From positions 124,001 through 188,000 of the forward strand of contig JABYQS010000013.1 of NCBI GenBank assembly GCA_022592435.1: a stretch of DNA of 64,000 nt. The letters run 5' to 3'. A program made the position numbers and the translations under genes. Below, piece after piece: positions 35,696 to 49,607 of the stretch; within the stretch, counting starts at the first letter, position 1; each line of letters begins with the position of its first letter. The stretch is from Cerioporus squamosus. Taxonomy: Eukaryota > Basidiomycota > Agaricomycetes > Polyporales > Polyporaceae. The notes under the pieces are model-generated. The model was not told the origin of the DNA. It ran no database searches and worked only from the letters and a program-made list of their open reading frames with translations.

Positions 35696-36106
35696 ATGGA
35701 ACTATCCCCGCCCACAGACTACAGAGCCTTCGTGGTCGACGTCCTGGCACGAATGACGCGCACATCCGGGCGAATTGACCAAATGGTCCTGCGACGGTGC
35801 TTAGGACTCGCATCCTCGTACCTGGTCACGGACGTGACGATGAACGCAGAGGAGGGGGTGCGGTCATGGCGGGCGGGGTTCAACCGGCTGGTCGACGTGA
35901 TGGTCGCGCTGCATATGCGGCACGAACTGGAGGTGGAGACGGTGAACACGGCTAGCAAGGCCTGCTCGGAATGCTGGGGTGTGGCGGGGTCGTGGCGAGA
36001 AATGGACGAGTGCAGGGAGGGCGTGAAGGCGATCGCGACGCGGCTGAAGGGACTGCTGGACTCGAACGGGAAGACATACCATGGGCAGGCGATCTATGCG
36101 CCGTGA
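35696..36106 (+). CDS. Small helical protein of unknown function
   Basis: Intronless ORF of 136 residues starting at the ATG at 35696 (AACATGG context). It is mainly alpha-helical in pattern, with amphipathic stretches (FVVDVLARMTRTSGRID, LRRCLGLASSYLVTDVTM, GFNRLVDVMVALHMRHELEV, EGVKAIATRLKGLLDSNGK). Two Cys occur near ACSECWGV. There is no signal peptide or membrane helix. I do not recognise the family. Codon use and the clean frame argue for a real gene. It sits 278 bases before the PX-domain gene on the same strand. Confidence 0.55.
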   Translation: MELSPPTDYRAFVVDVLARMTRTSGRIDQMVLRRCLGLASSYLVTDVTMNAEEGVRSWRAGFNRLVDVMVALHMRHELEVETVNTASKACSECWGVAGSWREMDECREGVKAIATRLKGLLDSNGKTYHGQAIYAP

Positions 36107-36384
36107 CCGCGACGAGGTTCCTGTATGTGCTCCGGGCAGACTCAGACATATATGTACCAGCGATCCCTCCAGGCAGCCTCAGCTCGCGAAACAGGCACAG
36201 ATCGGACATCTCACGTGGCTGCGGGCTGTGACGCAATCTCCGCCCCAGGCCGCTTCGCCTGCTGTGCCGTCCTGCGCCGTCCGAGCTGCGTCCGAGGCTA
36301 GCGTACCTACTGCACTTCGGCTTTCCGACACCGCGCGCCCTGCTCTGCTCATCGCCCTTTGCTTCCTCCACGACGTCCGCCGCG

Positions 36385-39300
36385 ATGGAGAGGTCCGCCT
36401 CCCTCCGGCCTGCCCGCCCCACACGCTCTGTACCCGACGCGCCCCTCCTGTCTCTCCAGACTGATATGCCTGCATCACCACAATCCGAAGACGTCCACTT
36501 CGCGACCCCGCTCGCTTCGCCGCTGGTCCAGTCGCCCGTCCAGGACGATGCTCCTGCTCATCCTCCGGCTGCAGACCCACAGACGTCCACATCCTCGTCT
36601 GCATCCACATCCTCCTCAGATGCCTCTGTCCTCACTCCCATCCGTGCTCACTATCTCAAGAAGGAGCTGATCCACCTCGAGTTTCAGAGAGAGTTAGACG
36701 CACTGGTAACAGCCCCTACAAACAATGTCTCTCCCTTCTCCTACCTCGGGCCCCCGTTCACCCCTCCTCCCAAAGGTGCGCCACCGCAGGATCTCCCGTT
36801 CCTCCGCTTCTTCTTCCGCCGCTTCGTCCTCTCCTTCCCGTTTCTCGCCTCAGCTCCCAAGGACTTCTTCCCGGACAAGGTCCAGCCTTTCCTTGCCTCA
36901 CTCCTTACCCGCGATCTTTCACCCACCTCTGTGCTGGATGAGAACCCCGACGAATCCGAAGAGGCTGCGCGCCATCGTATACTCAGCAAGCTGGAGCGTA
37001 ACCTCTCCATGCTCATGACGAGTGCTACCAAACTGGTCGAGCCAGAAGAGGTAGTGCGACTGACCCAAGCGGATCTGAATCGCTTGGAGGTCCTGGCCAG
37101 GAAACGCGCCGCAAGAGAGAAGAGGCTGAAGGACAGCTTTGATGTGAATGTCGTCTGTGTACGAACCGTGACGGAGAAGAAGCGTATGCGCAGCAAGATG
37201 CACGAGGTACGTCCCCGATCTCCGTGTTATGGTTCGCAGGGATGCCGATTTACGTTTCCCCTAATGCAGGAGTTTATCATCCGCACTAGGCGGAGAGGAC
37301 AGCCGGACGTATTCGTCTCTCGTCGGTACGGCGACTTCAAGACTCTCGCAGACGAACTCAGGAAGGCGCATCCGGACGAATCGATTCCTCAGCCGCCTCC
37401 CAAGGATCGCAGCTTCGTCAATGTCACAATTTCTCCAGCACCATACACTACCTCGTTCTCACAAGCCTATCCCTCGCCGCCGTCTACTGCATCTTCCTCA
37501 TCTCATCCAGGGCTTTCCTCTCCTCCGCCAGGCATGACCGCGGCCCCAATGAAGCCACCCCGGCCACGGGGCTTGAATGGTCCGTATGACATAGATTGCA
37601 ACTCCAGCGGGGAATCCTTCAACGTCGGCTCGCCTACCAGTCCTTCTGGCTACGGTGGGCTCGATACACCCGGTAATAGCGGAGGAATGGCACAGCAGGC
37701 TGCCCGTCTTTCGCGAGAGAAGAACCGACTGACCTTGCGCTCGTACTTGCACTCGTTACTCTCGTCCTCAACATTCGCGTCGTCACCTGTCCTGAAGTCA
37801 TTCCTGCTTAGCGGCCCTACTAGACTGACTGAGGAGGAATTGGCAGATGCCCGGAGACGTGAGGAGGCAGATCGCATGCGAGAAGACGGGCGAATGCGAT
37901 TTGCTAAGGAGATTACTGCCAGGGTTGACGGGCTCCGGGAAACAGTTCGAAGTGTGAAGGGCGATTTGCTTGGACAAGGTTAGGTCTTTGCAGACTTCGG
38001 ATCCATCGTTTCTGCGCTCGTACTGATCGATGTCCTGGGTATCGCGTGCAGATGGCCTGACGCATATATTCGCCACAATTAAGGAAACGTCAGACGTGCG
38101 CAACCTTCCTCCTAACTACCAAGCGGTACTGGAATGGGCACGTATATCGTACGTTCGGAGCGGCACAGCCATGCTCAGGATGCTGACTACTCGTGTATTT
38201 GTCAGACTAGCCTCGACTGTATTCCACCACTTCGTCGCGGCAGACAACGCGTCCGAGAGCTTTGCGAGCTTAAAGCGCATACACGGGCTTATGCCATACT
38301 TCATGCTGAAGGCCGTGCTGAAGATCAGCAACCCTATGGGCATGATCCGTGGCATTCTCGATCTGTTCCTCGCACAACCCTTTGGCGGTCGCAGTCTCCT
38401 CCAACGCATGTTTACCGGTCAGCTTATGGAAGAGGTTCGTGCACTGGAGGAAGACATTGCCGCGGTCAAGGAGAAGGTGGACGACCCCGTCATGTGCGAG
38501 AAGGTCCGGATGTACGTATACGCGCCTCGCGAGATACAATCCGTCTACAAGGCTGATGCTTGTGAGTCGACTCTCACCGTTGGATCCTAGACTCGAAGTT
38601 TGCTGACATGTCATCCGCTACAGCTGCCGAGGATATGCATGTGCTTGCCGTGGTTTTGCGATCCGGCGAACAACCTACCTTGTCTCGCGCTCAGCTCCAG
38701 CGCGTTATGTATGCCCATCGTGCTCATAAGGAGTACTCGAAGTATACCGAGTCTCTCGCAGATTCGGACGACGATGAGGGTCCTCAAGATGAGGAAGCGT
38801 GGCTCTTCGAGGACCTCAGCATCCTCGCGAAGCTGTACGCTCGCATGAAGGACCGGGAGCAGCTCATCGAGCTCATCTTCCAGGTATGTCTTGGCCTTCG
38901 CTATTATCGACATGCCCGCAACTCACTGCCTTCTACAGGGATCTACCGCGGAGCTGTTGAAGGATATCATCACGATCTTTTACGCCCCGTTGGCCCAGGT
39001 CTACCGTGCTGCGAGTATCGCGGACTCCTTGGGCGATCTTCAGAACTTCATCAATGACCTGATCCGAACGGTGGAGCAAACCGAAGAATGTCAGTTGCTT
39101 CTCCTCCATTATCCGTCCTCTTACATCTCCCTAATTGTATGCGCGCAGTGAGCCAGACAGATCCGGCGAAGACGGTGCAGATCTTCATCGACCTCATACA
39201 GCGCCACGAACAGTCGTTCTACAGCTTCGTGCACAAAGTCCACTCAAAGGGCGAAGGGCTCTTCACCGGCTTGATGCACTGGATCGAGCTCTTCCTCAAC

Positions 39301-40251
39301 CTGATGCGTGATGGCGTCGGGGAACGCATGTCGCTCGAGTTCCTGCTTCCTCACACGGGTACTGATCGCGAGAACATCATGCGCGAGGTGGACGAGATCG
39401 CGCTGTACCACTACAAGCTCAAGGTCGCGTACGAGGCAAAGCTGCGGAGGCGGTTCGGACGGACCCAGGGCATGAACGACGCTGATGCGGAGGACGAGGC
39501 GACCGCACAGCTCGTGAACGGTGTCGTGCGCGACCTGAGCTTCGGGGAGCTGGTCAAGGGCGATGCTGACGACCTCGCTGCGCAGGAGGCAGACGACGAG
39601 GACGACTCGAGCGACGAGGAGTCCGGATCTGGGACCTCAAGCTCCGACGAGGACGAGGACGACTCTGACGACAGTGAGGAGACGGACAGCGAGGAGAGCA
39701 GCGGTGGCAATGAGACGGAGCGTGATGGCACGCCCTTTCCAGATCATAAGCGGGCCCAGAGACCGCCTTCGCGGTCGCATACCGTCGCTCACTCGCCCGC
39801 GCAGACTCGTACGCCACAGTCGAAGCTCAACCAACAGCAGCCTATGCGCCACTCCGTCGACAGTCCACGCGAAGAGCGGCCACCTCCCGTTCCTCCACGC
39901 GAGCGGTCGCGGACGTTGTCGAGCCCCGCCCGTCCTGTCCCGGCGTCGTCAAGATTCAAGGACCTGCCGCCACCGCCGCCGCCACACTCGGCTGGTGAGG
40001 CCCCTCGGTCTGTTCGGCAACAAGAGAAGCTCGCGGACAGGCAGCGAGGGCCGCCTGCAAAGCCGAAGTCCCCATCAAAGCCGAAGAAGGGCGCGGCGGC
40101 ACCGAAGCCTCCGGACCTCGAGTACATTCCGAAGCTTCTTCCCCTCTTCGTAGAGATGGTACGTCGATAACCCATCCGGAGTTCTGTGTCGTGCGCGAGG
40201 TTACTGACGTGATACCCATAGATGAGACCGAACCTCATGTCGCAACGATGA
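36385..40251 (+). CDS. PX/PXB-domain protein related to yeast Lec1 (YPR097W)
   Basis: Seven exons: 36385-37206, 37270-37978, 38052-38561, 38624-38883, 38939-39089, 39149-40158 and 40222-40251; 1163 residues. After a Ser/Pro-rich lead, the PXB domain has LKKELIHLEFQRELDAL and DLPFLRFFFRRFVLSFPFLA. The PX domain has FIIRTRRRGQPDVFVSRRYG and DFKTLADELRKAHPDESIP, with the Arg and Tyr that bind phosphoinositide head groups. A C-terminal helical region (DUF3818-like) reads LKISNPMGMIRGILDLFLAQ and MHWIELFLNLMRDG. An acidic Ser/Asp/Glu tail and a proline-rich end follow (PPPVPPRERSR, DLPPPPPPHS). The last exon is only 30 bases. The protein likely binds membranes by phosphoinositide; yeast Lec1 affects lipid and ergosterol distribution. 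That role is known from yeast and inferred here. Confidence 0.9.
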
Positions 40252-40707
40252 ACACGGTTGTGATGGGTGCTCCTCCAGATGGCTGCTCTATTGTAAAGCT
40301 AGGCTAGTGTGTAGGGTCTCCGTTTCGTCCTCAGATGCTTCGTGCACGCTGTATCACCACCCAGCATGAACTCCACGATCTACTCGCATTATATATATTG
40401 TATCCACGCCATCCATGCATGTAGCTATCCACAGACCACAGACAAGACGCAGTTGGACCCCCGGATGCTCAGTATGTATCTATGCAGCTCAAAGCAACGA
40501 ACCCTGGTCATGGCATGTCGTGAAGTCAGAATGTATGCTGTCATATGCAGAAGGAAGCTGACACTGTGCTCGTGTTAACGAATTATGGTACACCGCTAAT
40601 TGAGAGAGGTAAAAGACTCCGTGCAGAATGATGTAAGGACAGGCAACGCAGCGAGAGAAGCAACATGGACATGATCGTAATGAAACCGGACTCCCCACGA
40701 TATGCAA
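40252..40707. other. Intergenic region between convergent genes
   Basis: 456 bases, AT-richer than surroundings (TATATATATTG near 40392), holding both 3' UTRs. No gene seen. Confidence 0.5.
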
Positions 40708-42662
<1,955 letters not shown>

Positions 42663-42938
42663 GTCCTCGAAACCAGCTTTAAACCGCCTCCGTTAATGGC
42701 CTCCCACGTGACGCTGATCGACGGGCGCTCGCCACAACCCATTTGCCATCATGTCTCTGGCAACCGCGGGGTATATACAGTGCTCGTTTCCTTCGCGATA
42801 TTGCCACAGGAAGATAGCACCGATACATTTGACAGACATATAGCGTTACACAGGGTTACATCCAGTATAGATAGAGATCCTAAGATTAGCCTGAATGCAA
42901 GGTATAAAGTGAGTGATCCTGCTTTCCATCGAACGACC

Positions 42939-44606
42939 TCATTCTATTCTGTAAACACTTGAACTCGAACTTCCTCCGGCAGGCCATCCTTGTTGAGCAC
43001 CGGGCCCCCACGCAGCTCCCATGTTGTGAGCGGTTTCCTGGAAATCAGCCTGGCCATATGCGTAGCTCGGCCGTGGTGAAGCAACAGACGCGACAGCCTG
43101 CGCACCATACGCACTCTGACGAGGGGCAGCCGCCATCCCCATCGGTTCGGGAGCATACTGGGAATGGGAGAATGCTGGCCTTTGAGACGGACAGCAATGG
43201 TCAGCTGCGTACAACTTGACATTCGCGTGAAAGACTTACTGTTCCGGCTGTGTAGGACCTGTAGGTTGCCGCGCTGGCATCCGCGCAGGCACGTTGAAAG
43301 AGTAATGTGCTGACACAGCGTGGCTGGGAAGCACAGAAGAGCAGTCAGCAAGGACGCTCAGGAGTGAATATTCCTCTCGAAGGGAAACTTACCTGTAGAA
43401 CGCAGAAGGGTTCACTGCCTGGGGCTCCGCATCTGCCGCAAACGTAGGCATGGCAGGTGCTAACGGCCTAGCATATGCCATCTGCGGATTGAATGACAAC
43501 CGCGGGGCATTATAGTGCTTCTCTCCAGGTTCGAATAAGCTAGCTCGAATGCCAGAGCCGTACTGCGCCGAAGGTACAGGTGGTACTGCAGGGAACGTTT
43601 GATGGTGAACAGCATGCGGTCGCGGAGTTGGCGGAGGAGGGTTTTGCGGCAAGGACTGCGAGTGCATAGGATGAGTTCGTGCAGAGCCTGGTCGGGGAAC
43701 GGGAGTAGCAGGCGCTCTGGGCTGAGGGATCGTGGACGCGGGAGCGGTAGGAGGAGGTGGGGGCAGCGGCTCGAAGGCAGGCGGCTCTGGTGCAGGCGGC
43801 AGCGGCGGCGGCGGAGGAGTAGCCTCGTACGGCATGAGGAAAGTCTCGTATGGAGGGCCATCCAGGGAGGGCCCGATCGCGCTGAACTCTGGCGGAGGCG
43901 TTCCTTCGCGCTCCGTCTGGTTGAACACAGTCAGTTGCCGGCGCAAGGGCACCTGACGTCCGCCAGATGAGCTGCCCGCCTCAGAGGCTAGCGGCGAGGG
44001 AGGTGGACTGTTGCCTCCGAGACCCGCCTCCGCGTACCATGCGGGTCGCTCCTTCCTAGGCCGCGACTTCTTCGTTACCCTGAGTGGCTGCACTCCCGAT
44101 GGAGGTGATTGGGCTCCCTGAGGGAGTGACTGCACAACCTGAGGAGGCGACTGCACGACTTGGGGAGGGGGAAATGACGATGGCGGCGAGGATGCGATGG
44201 ACGATCCAGATCCAGATGCCTCTCCAGCAGCCTCCGCGCGGGCAGGTAGCTGCCGCTGTCTGGCCTTCTCCTGCGGGAAAGCAGAGCTATTCAATGACCT
44301 TGAATGACCGACACTGGAGCTCCCAGATGCAAACGGTGCCCCCGCATAGTGGGCCTGCGCCTGTGCCTGAGAAGACTTGCCCTGGGCCTTCGGGCTGAGC
44401 GTGAGGTTGTCCATACCGGCGATTGCGGCCTCGAAGACGGCGTCATCCCAGATCTCAAAGCCATCCTCGTCAACGCGAGGCTGCGGTGGCTCCGCTGCAC
44501 TCTGCTCCAGTATGCGCGATGTCTTCTGATCAAACTCGGTCTGCGAGAACTCGTAGGAGGGTGGGGGAGGGGATGGCGGCGCGTCGTACGCGGCAAGATC
44601 GCTCAT
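42939..44606 (-). CDS. Proline-rich disordered protein of unknown function
   Basis: Exons 43393-44606, 43240-43323 and 42939-43179; introns of 69 and 60 nt; 512 residues. The N terminus has a possible short motif block, DEDGFEIWDDAVFEAAIAGM. It is followed by Ser/Gln-rich sequence, a short repeat (PPQVVQSPPQVVQSLPQGAQ), a basic patch (VTKKSRPRKERPAWYAEAG), and very long proline runs (PPPPPLPPAPEPPAFEPLPP). The C terminus is Ala/Gln/Tyr-rich and ends GGSSSSSVYRIE. No folded domain, signal peptide or membrane helix. Proline runs of this kind often bind SH3, WW or profilin-type modules, so a cytoskeletal or endocytic adaptor is possible, but this is inference. It starts divergently from the region 5' of the PDH-kinase end. 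Confidence 0.75.
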
Positions 44607-45282
44607 GTCGGATGACCGCGTTTAGCGTTGGCCAGAGCGAACGGAGGCAATAGCTGAGAGCGGTTCAAGGAGGCCGATGGATATGGCGGTTGTAAAGAAA
44701 GGAAAGGTAATGGCAATCCTGGGGAACTGGGCAGGGGGTCGCGAGGGCACGATTCATTAACTTTAAGTCCATCTGCCAAGTGACATAGCCTCGAGCGCAA
44801 TATGGCATCCCACAGGTGCCACGACACAGCTATCGCATAGATTGCGCGCGATGGCGGTGGGCCGGAAGCGGTCGTACTGTCCCGTCCCAAACTTCGGACA
44901 GAGAGGAAGCAATCGCACAGTTTGACCATATCGCCATACAGTACGAGCTCGAGGGTGAGTATAAGCAGCTCTACAAGCCGACATCATAGGTCGGGCGTCG
45001 GGCCTTCGACGCGATTGCAGCGCTAAAATATGTGATCTAGCTTGCAACATGAATTAACCGCTTCAAGTCCTACCGTTGGCGATTTCGTGTGCGCAGAGGT
45101 ATATACGCCAATTCCTGGTACGTGCAGCTGCTTCTATAGGGATACAGGTGATGTTACGGGGTGGTCATCCCCATGTGTATGTACGATGCTCATTGAGAGT
45201 GGCGAGCACAGATCTGCGGTGCAAGTACGGTGGCGGCCTAAGAATTGCCGGAGTCGGGCCGGAAAGTGGTCGGTACCTCATA
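44607..45282. other. Intergenic region
   Basis: 676 bases between the proline-rich gene's start and the 3' end of the mitochondrial kinase gene, both on the minus strand. It contains the promoter of the former. No motif recognised. Confidence 0.45.
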
Positions 45283-47221
45283 CTAAAGCTCAATTCCTTC
45301 CAAGTTTGTACCCTGCACGAGAACATGAGGTTAGCATGCGTCCGCGACAAGCGGACCAAGCACTCACCAACTTCGGCAGCCGAACATACACGTCCGTGCC
45401 TGGTGTGTAGACGTCAGTCTTGTTTGACCAAAAGGGTCGGCCTTCGCGCGAGCGCTGCTCACCGTAGCCGTCCAGGCTCACAAGTTCGAGTGAACCGCCA
45501 AAGTACGTGGCGTATATGTTGCTCATGGGAAGCCCGATGCCAATGCGCGGATGTGGATCGACCGAGTCCGCAGGAACATCGTTCTTGGTATCTGCCTGCC
45601 AGTCGCCGACCTGCTCGGACACCGTTGCTCTCATACCACGACTGCTTGAGCTGACAGTACGCAGCGCGTTTAAACGAGAATCCGCCAGACGTGTAGCGTT
45701 CCGTACGTGGGAGAAGGAAAACAAGTCCGAGGGTGACTTGATTTCGGATGAGACAAGCCCTCCGCCTGTAAGGTGGCGTTGGCGACTGTACTGTGCTAAT
45801 GCATCGCAACCGATGATATGAACGCACCTTGGTCAGACAGTCGTATGCATACGTTGTTGTCGCTTGCGACGACAGTTGCACGTATTGGTGGTAACACGTC
45901 GGCCGTTGGATGCTTCACACGCGTTGCCCTCATGGACTGATATCCGCGACTGTCAGAAGAAAGAAGTATCATGGAGGGAGCGACGTACGTTCTTCAACAA
46001 TTCAAATATGATGTATCTACATACCACGCCAGTTCGTGTCAGTCTGTGGATGCGATCGATGATCTGAGAAGAACGCACTCTAGGTGCTCTTGAATATACG
46101 CAAACTTGGTGTCCACATGCCCATCGACCTCGACCTCCGACCACAGTGCACGATTGAGCGGACCGCTTAGCGAATCTTCGTCCACGTCGGTTGGTCGTCT
46201 CCGGAGATATCTTGCACACCGCTCAATGCAGTTATTGACCTGCAGTCGCGTACAGATGATGCCTACGTTCTCTTCTGAAGAATGATTCCCACTCTTGACA
46301 GACTTCGTAAGGGCTATGTGGTGCTCTGCGAGCACTCGCCGTGATATTCGTGAAACAAGCATTCTCCGCATGAACGCGTCGAGTCTGTCAGAAGGCAGGT
46401 ACGGCGAGGAGAGAGACAAGCCCAAGGAGAGGTTTGGTATCACGGATTTGCTGCAGTGAGCGAGATGATGTCATATTGTTGAACAGGGTCTCGCGTCACA
46501 GTGCACTTACTGCTCGGCCAAGAGGTTGCTCACAAACTCGCAGAACGCGTCGTTCTCCTTCATGGTGGTGATTTGAGGATACCGGCGGAACCTGAGACGT
46601 AGGTTACCCGGTTCGTCACATCACGGCTGCGGAGTGAGAGCATACTTGTCGAAGGCAGTCCAGTAGAGCTATCGCAAAACCGAGACATTGGAACCCGCGC
46701 ATTGATCGGCATGACATGGGACATACCTCGTAAACCTTAGCCACGCCCTCCTGTGTTACAACAACATACGGCAGGGCCTGTATGTCTCGTAGCCTATGTG
46801 CGATGCGGATAGGCAACTCCGTTCGGACGTAGTTTGCGCTCTGCACGTAATAAGGCTGTTTTCAGAACATGTATCGTCGAGCATGCAACTCATGCACACA
46901 CCTTGATGAGGCGCTCCTCATTCATAGACCTCCCGAAGAATACCTGTAACACCCTATTCCAGGACACCACTCGCCCCACGTAGTTCGAGTACGTACCAAC
47001 TGCCTCAGGGTCATCCGCGTCGCAGGTTTTGAAGCATATGCCTCCAGCTGCCGATTCTGGTAGAAGTGAACGGCAGTCGACACCGGCCGTATTGAGACCA
47101 TGGACTCTGGCGGGTGCGACCGTAACGTTGGCAATGCTGCTGCATGTCTTGCTGGAGTCTTGAGGGTCGATGCTCTACCGGCGAGCAGCATGGGTGTGGA
47201 AGTGAGGATATGCCATGACAT
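45283..47221 (-). CDS. Mitochondrial pyruvate/branched-chain ketoacid dehydrogenase kinase
   Basis: Eleven exons, from 46997-47221 through 46902-46943, 46727-46840, 46646-46668, 46511-46591, 46079-46450, 45989-46016, 45828-45936, 45463-45765 and 45368-45399 to 45283-45312; 452 residues; all phases fit. The N terminus is Ala/Arg/Ser-rich with no acidic run, like a mitochondrial presequence. Family motifs: TELPIRIAHRLRDIQALPY, LYWTAFDKFRRYP, and RMLVSRISRRVLAEHHIAL with the catalytic-region His. The N box is FELLKNSMRAT, G1 is SDQGGGL, and G2 is GIGLPMSNIYATYFGGSLEL, followed by YGTDVYVRLPKL. These GHKL-fold kinases phosphorylate and switch off the E1 subunit of PDH or BCKDH in the matrix. I cannot decide between the two substrates from sequence alone. 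Confidence 0.92.
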
Positions 47222-47658
47222 GGCCCGGAACGCGGAAAGCGAAAGAGGCTGGTAAGACGAGCAGACTCAAAGCAGCTGGTGTACGGAGTCATTGATTCCA
47301 CGCCCTCCTGGCACCTTGCGAAGCTCGCTCCGGCTCGACATGTGCGCGGTGGCTGTGACCGTGACGATGACGCTCTGTGACCGTCCGCGTTATCGTCGTA
47401 CACGCCCACTAATGGATTGCGGCTAAGACTCAGAGCCGCTGATAGTAGTAAGTCCACCCTCGCACAAGAAATATTGCTGAGTAGTTTCCCACCTACCCTC
47501 GCAAAAGAGACACGATAAACGTCGCTGTACTTGTCGAGATCGGGCTCGCAACCTGCAACCGGCGCTTGTTGACTCGTACGGATATAAAGCAGATGTTATG
47601 CCTCCTCGACTAGTACTGTACATACAACATGTTTCACATCTTACATCTCGACAGATAC
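47222..47658. other. Intergenic region, kinase promoter and CipC 3' end
   Basis: 437 bases. It holds the promoter of the mitochondrial kinase gene and the 3' UTR of the CipC-like gene. Nothing else recognised. Confidence 0.45.
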
Positions 47659-48147
47659 TTAGTAGTTGTCGGGAGTGACGACATCGTTGACCTGACTCTG
47701 CGCGTGACGCTTAGCCTTCTCCTTGTCAACGAAGTCGAGCTATGGAAAACAAGTCAACAACGTGCGCCGTGTGTGCTCAACAAAGCAGGACTCACGCCCT
47801 TGGTCTCAACCATGCGGTCGATGAAGGCACCAGCAAAGCCGGCCATGATCTCCTTGGCCTTGTCGTGGCTGGGGGGCTGGCCATTCTTCTCAACGTGCTT
47901 CTCATAAGCCTTGGCGGCCTAGATGTACACATGATGAGTGGACGCCCTGTACGGCAATGGGTGCAACAACTGACCTCGTAGGACGCAGCCGCAGCAATCA
48001 GCTCGTGAGAGAGCTCGGCCTTGTGGGGGGCGTTGACGACCTGCGACGGCGAAAGGACGTTAGACGGGCGGATCGATGGATAGCAGGGGTTAATCAAACC
48101 TGGTCGTAAGCCTGAGCCTGGTCGGAGTCGTCGCTGAAGAAACCCAT
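47659..48147 (-). CDS. CipC-like protein (DUF3759)
   Basis: Exons 48100-48147, 47975-48040, 47796-47918 and 47659-47739; introns of 59, 56 and 56 nt; all phase zero; 105 residues. Sequence landmarks: MGFFSDDSDQAQAYDQ, HKAELSHELIAAAASYEAA, KAYEKHVEKNGQPPSHDKAK and EIMAGFAGAFIDRMVETKG. These match the small CipC family first described as a concanamycin-induced protein in Aspergillus and abundant under stress or during wood and plant colonisation in other fungi. The biochemical function is not known. A TATATAA box lies about 87 bases upstream of the start. Short exons and a strong promoter suggest high, inducible expression. Confidence 0.93.
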
Positions 48148-48566
48148 GGTATCACAAGTAGAGGTGGTAGTGGTAGTGTTAGTGAGAGAAGTGAGTAGAG
48201 GACTGGGGATCGATGAAGAGGAACTAGAGCATCTTATATAGAGCCAGGGGAGGTCGTGATGTCACGTTCTATAAATAAGCACATTAGGGCTTTACGACGG
48301 GGGCCTTCCGGCGGTGTGCAATCTAGAGGGGAGAACTCGTTAGATCATCACATGGAATGGCTGCATGAGGCAACTCTCACAGGACACTGTGGATACCGAT
48401 CCAAGGCACGCATGACCGACAGGTCCACGCAGGACTACGGTGTCCATTCCTGGGCGGTGTGTTGTAACTTGTGCACCGCCTACCGGGCCTTTCGCAGTCC
48501 TGGTTGATCGTACAGCAGAAGCGCGATAACAGGAACAGGAGTTGCCATCGCGCCAGCCTGCTGCTC
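48148..48566. other. Promoter region of the CipC-like gene
   Basis: 419 bases. It contains the TATA element and a (GGTAGT)-like purine/pyrimidine-biased leader at 48150-48180. No coding content recognised. Confidence 0.5.
48234..48240 (-). promoter_or_regulatory. Probable TATA box of CipC-like gene
   Basis: TATATAA on the minus strand, 87-93 bases upstream of the start codon at 48147. The spacing fits a fungal core promoter with a short leader. Confidence 0.55.
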
Positions 48567-49272
48567 CTAGGATTCTGACGGTTCCGAGTCGAGATGCTTA
48601 GCCGCCACACATGCAACGGACATCATCTTCTGGGTGGCGTCCGCCGCTGCGGGGCATCGACCATCGATCAACAATTCAACGGATAAGTACTTGCTGTGAA
48701 GTATGTCGACTCCCGCATATCGTCTGCGGCGCACGGTATGACGAGTTGTGTTGGGAAAACGTTCAGCGGTACTTACCGGATAGCTGAAGGTTGGTACTTC
48801 GACACGGAAGCTCCACCAACGCGCAGCATGCTGCGGAAGTCTCCAGTTGCCAACGTTTCGCATTGCCTCGCGTTCCGGATATAGCCAGACAACAGGGAAG
48901 CGGCGGGATAGATGGGGACCTGGACAGTCGCATGGATATTGTTGCCGAAGCTAAAGGCGAAGCAACCTCATCAGAACAAGGTGTCCGCAGAAGGATAACA
49001 ATGGCAGACCTCAGAGAGCAAGTGCATGGCGATGTACTTCGAAGTATGTATTCCTGGAGGCACGCCTGTCCGACTCGGAGCCGTATGACATTGTCACCAG
49101 GAGATACGTTCCAACCGGCCGGCCCCCTACTCAAAAGACGTCCATTCGAGAACGTACGTGGCCTTGACGGTACCAGGTTGTGCTCTGTAGGCGGAAGCCA
49201 TGAAACAGCTATGGGGGAAGTAAGGACAGTACTTGCACGTTTATGGGAGTTGCGATGAAGCGGTCGACCCAT
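48567..49272 (-). CDS. Possible spliced gene of unknown function, 5' part unresolved
   Basis: Two 3' exons are coherent: 48777-48950 encodes FGNNIHATVQVPIYPAASLL, then ARQCETLATGDFRSMLRVGG and SKYQPSAIR. A GTAAGT donor and a 53-nt intron join it in phase to 48567-48723 (RRYAGVDILHSKYLSVELL, ending KHLDSEPSES). Upstream, a third exon ending at 49010 (GDNVIRLRVGQACLQEYIL) joins in phase through a 59-nt intron with a weak GTCTGC donor. Further upstream, frames become inconsistent; a fragment NVQLKSVVVPV near 49340 may also belong. I do not recognise any domain. It could be a real gene with a mis-read 5' end or a decaying one; the coordinates beyond 49010 are only an ORF limit. Confidence 0.35.
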
Positions 49273-49607
49273 CCAGAAGCTTCAGCCGGGCTAGAAGATA
49301 TCCGGTACGATCAACCTTACACGGGCACAACCACACTTTTGAGCTGCACGTTGAAGGCATCTAGTTCAGAGACAGAACCTAGCCCAGGTACTTACTGTCA
49401 GCGTCAGTCAAGCGCCTGCAGGACCGGAAAGTAGTGACGTAACGAGACCATGGGCGCTCCTAGTAAGCACAGTGCACGACTGAGGCGCCTGAAGCACCGG
49501 CCGAGTTGACCCCAAACATCTGTGATCTCAAGCTGCTGGTGCAGTCTCGCCGCTCTCTACTATAACTGTACCATAGCCCACCTTACTTCCTCTGAACCAC
49601 CACGTCT

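Noticed and set aside
48791..49258. 155-codon plus-strand ORF
   Set aside because: It is antisense to the minus-strand exons that splice in phase and has poorer composition than they do.
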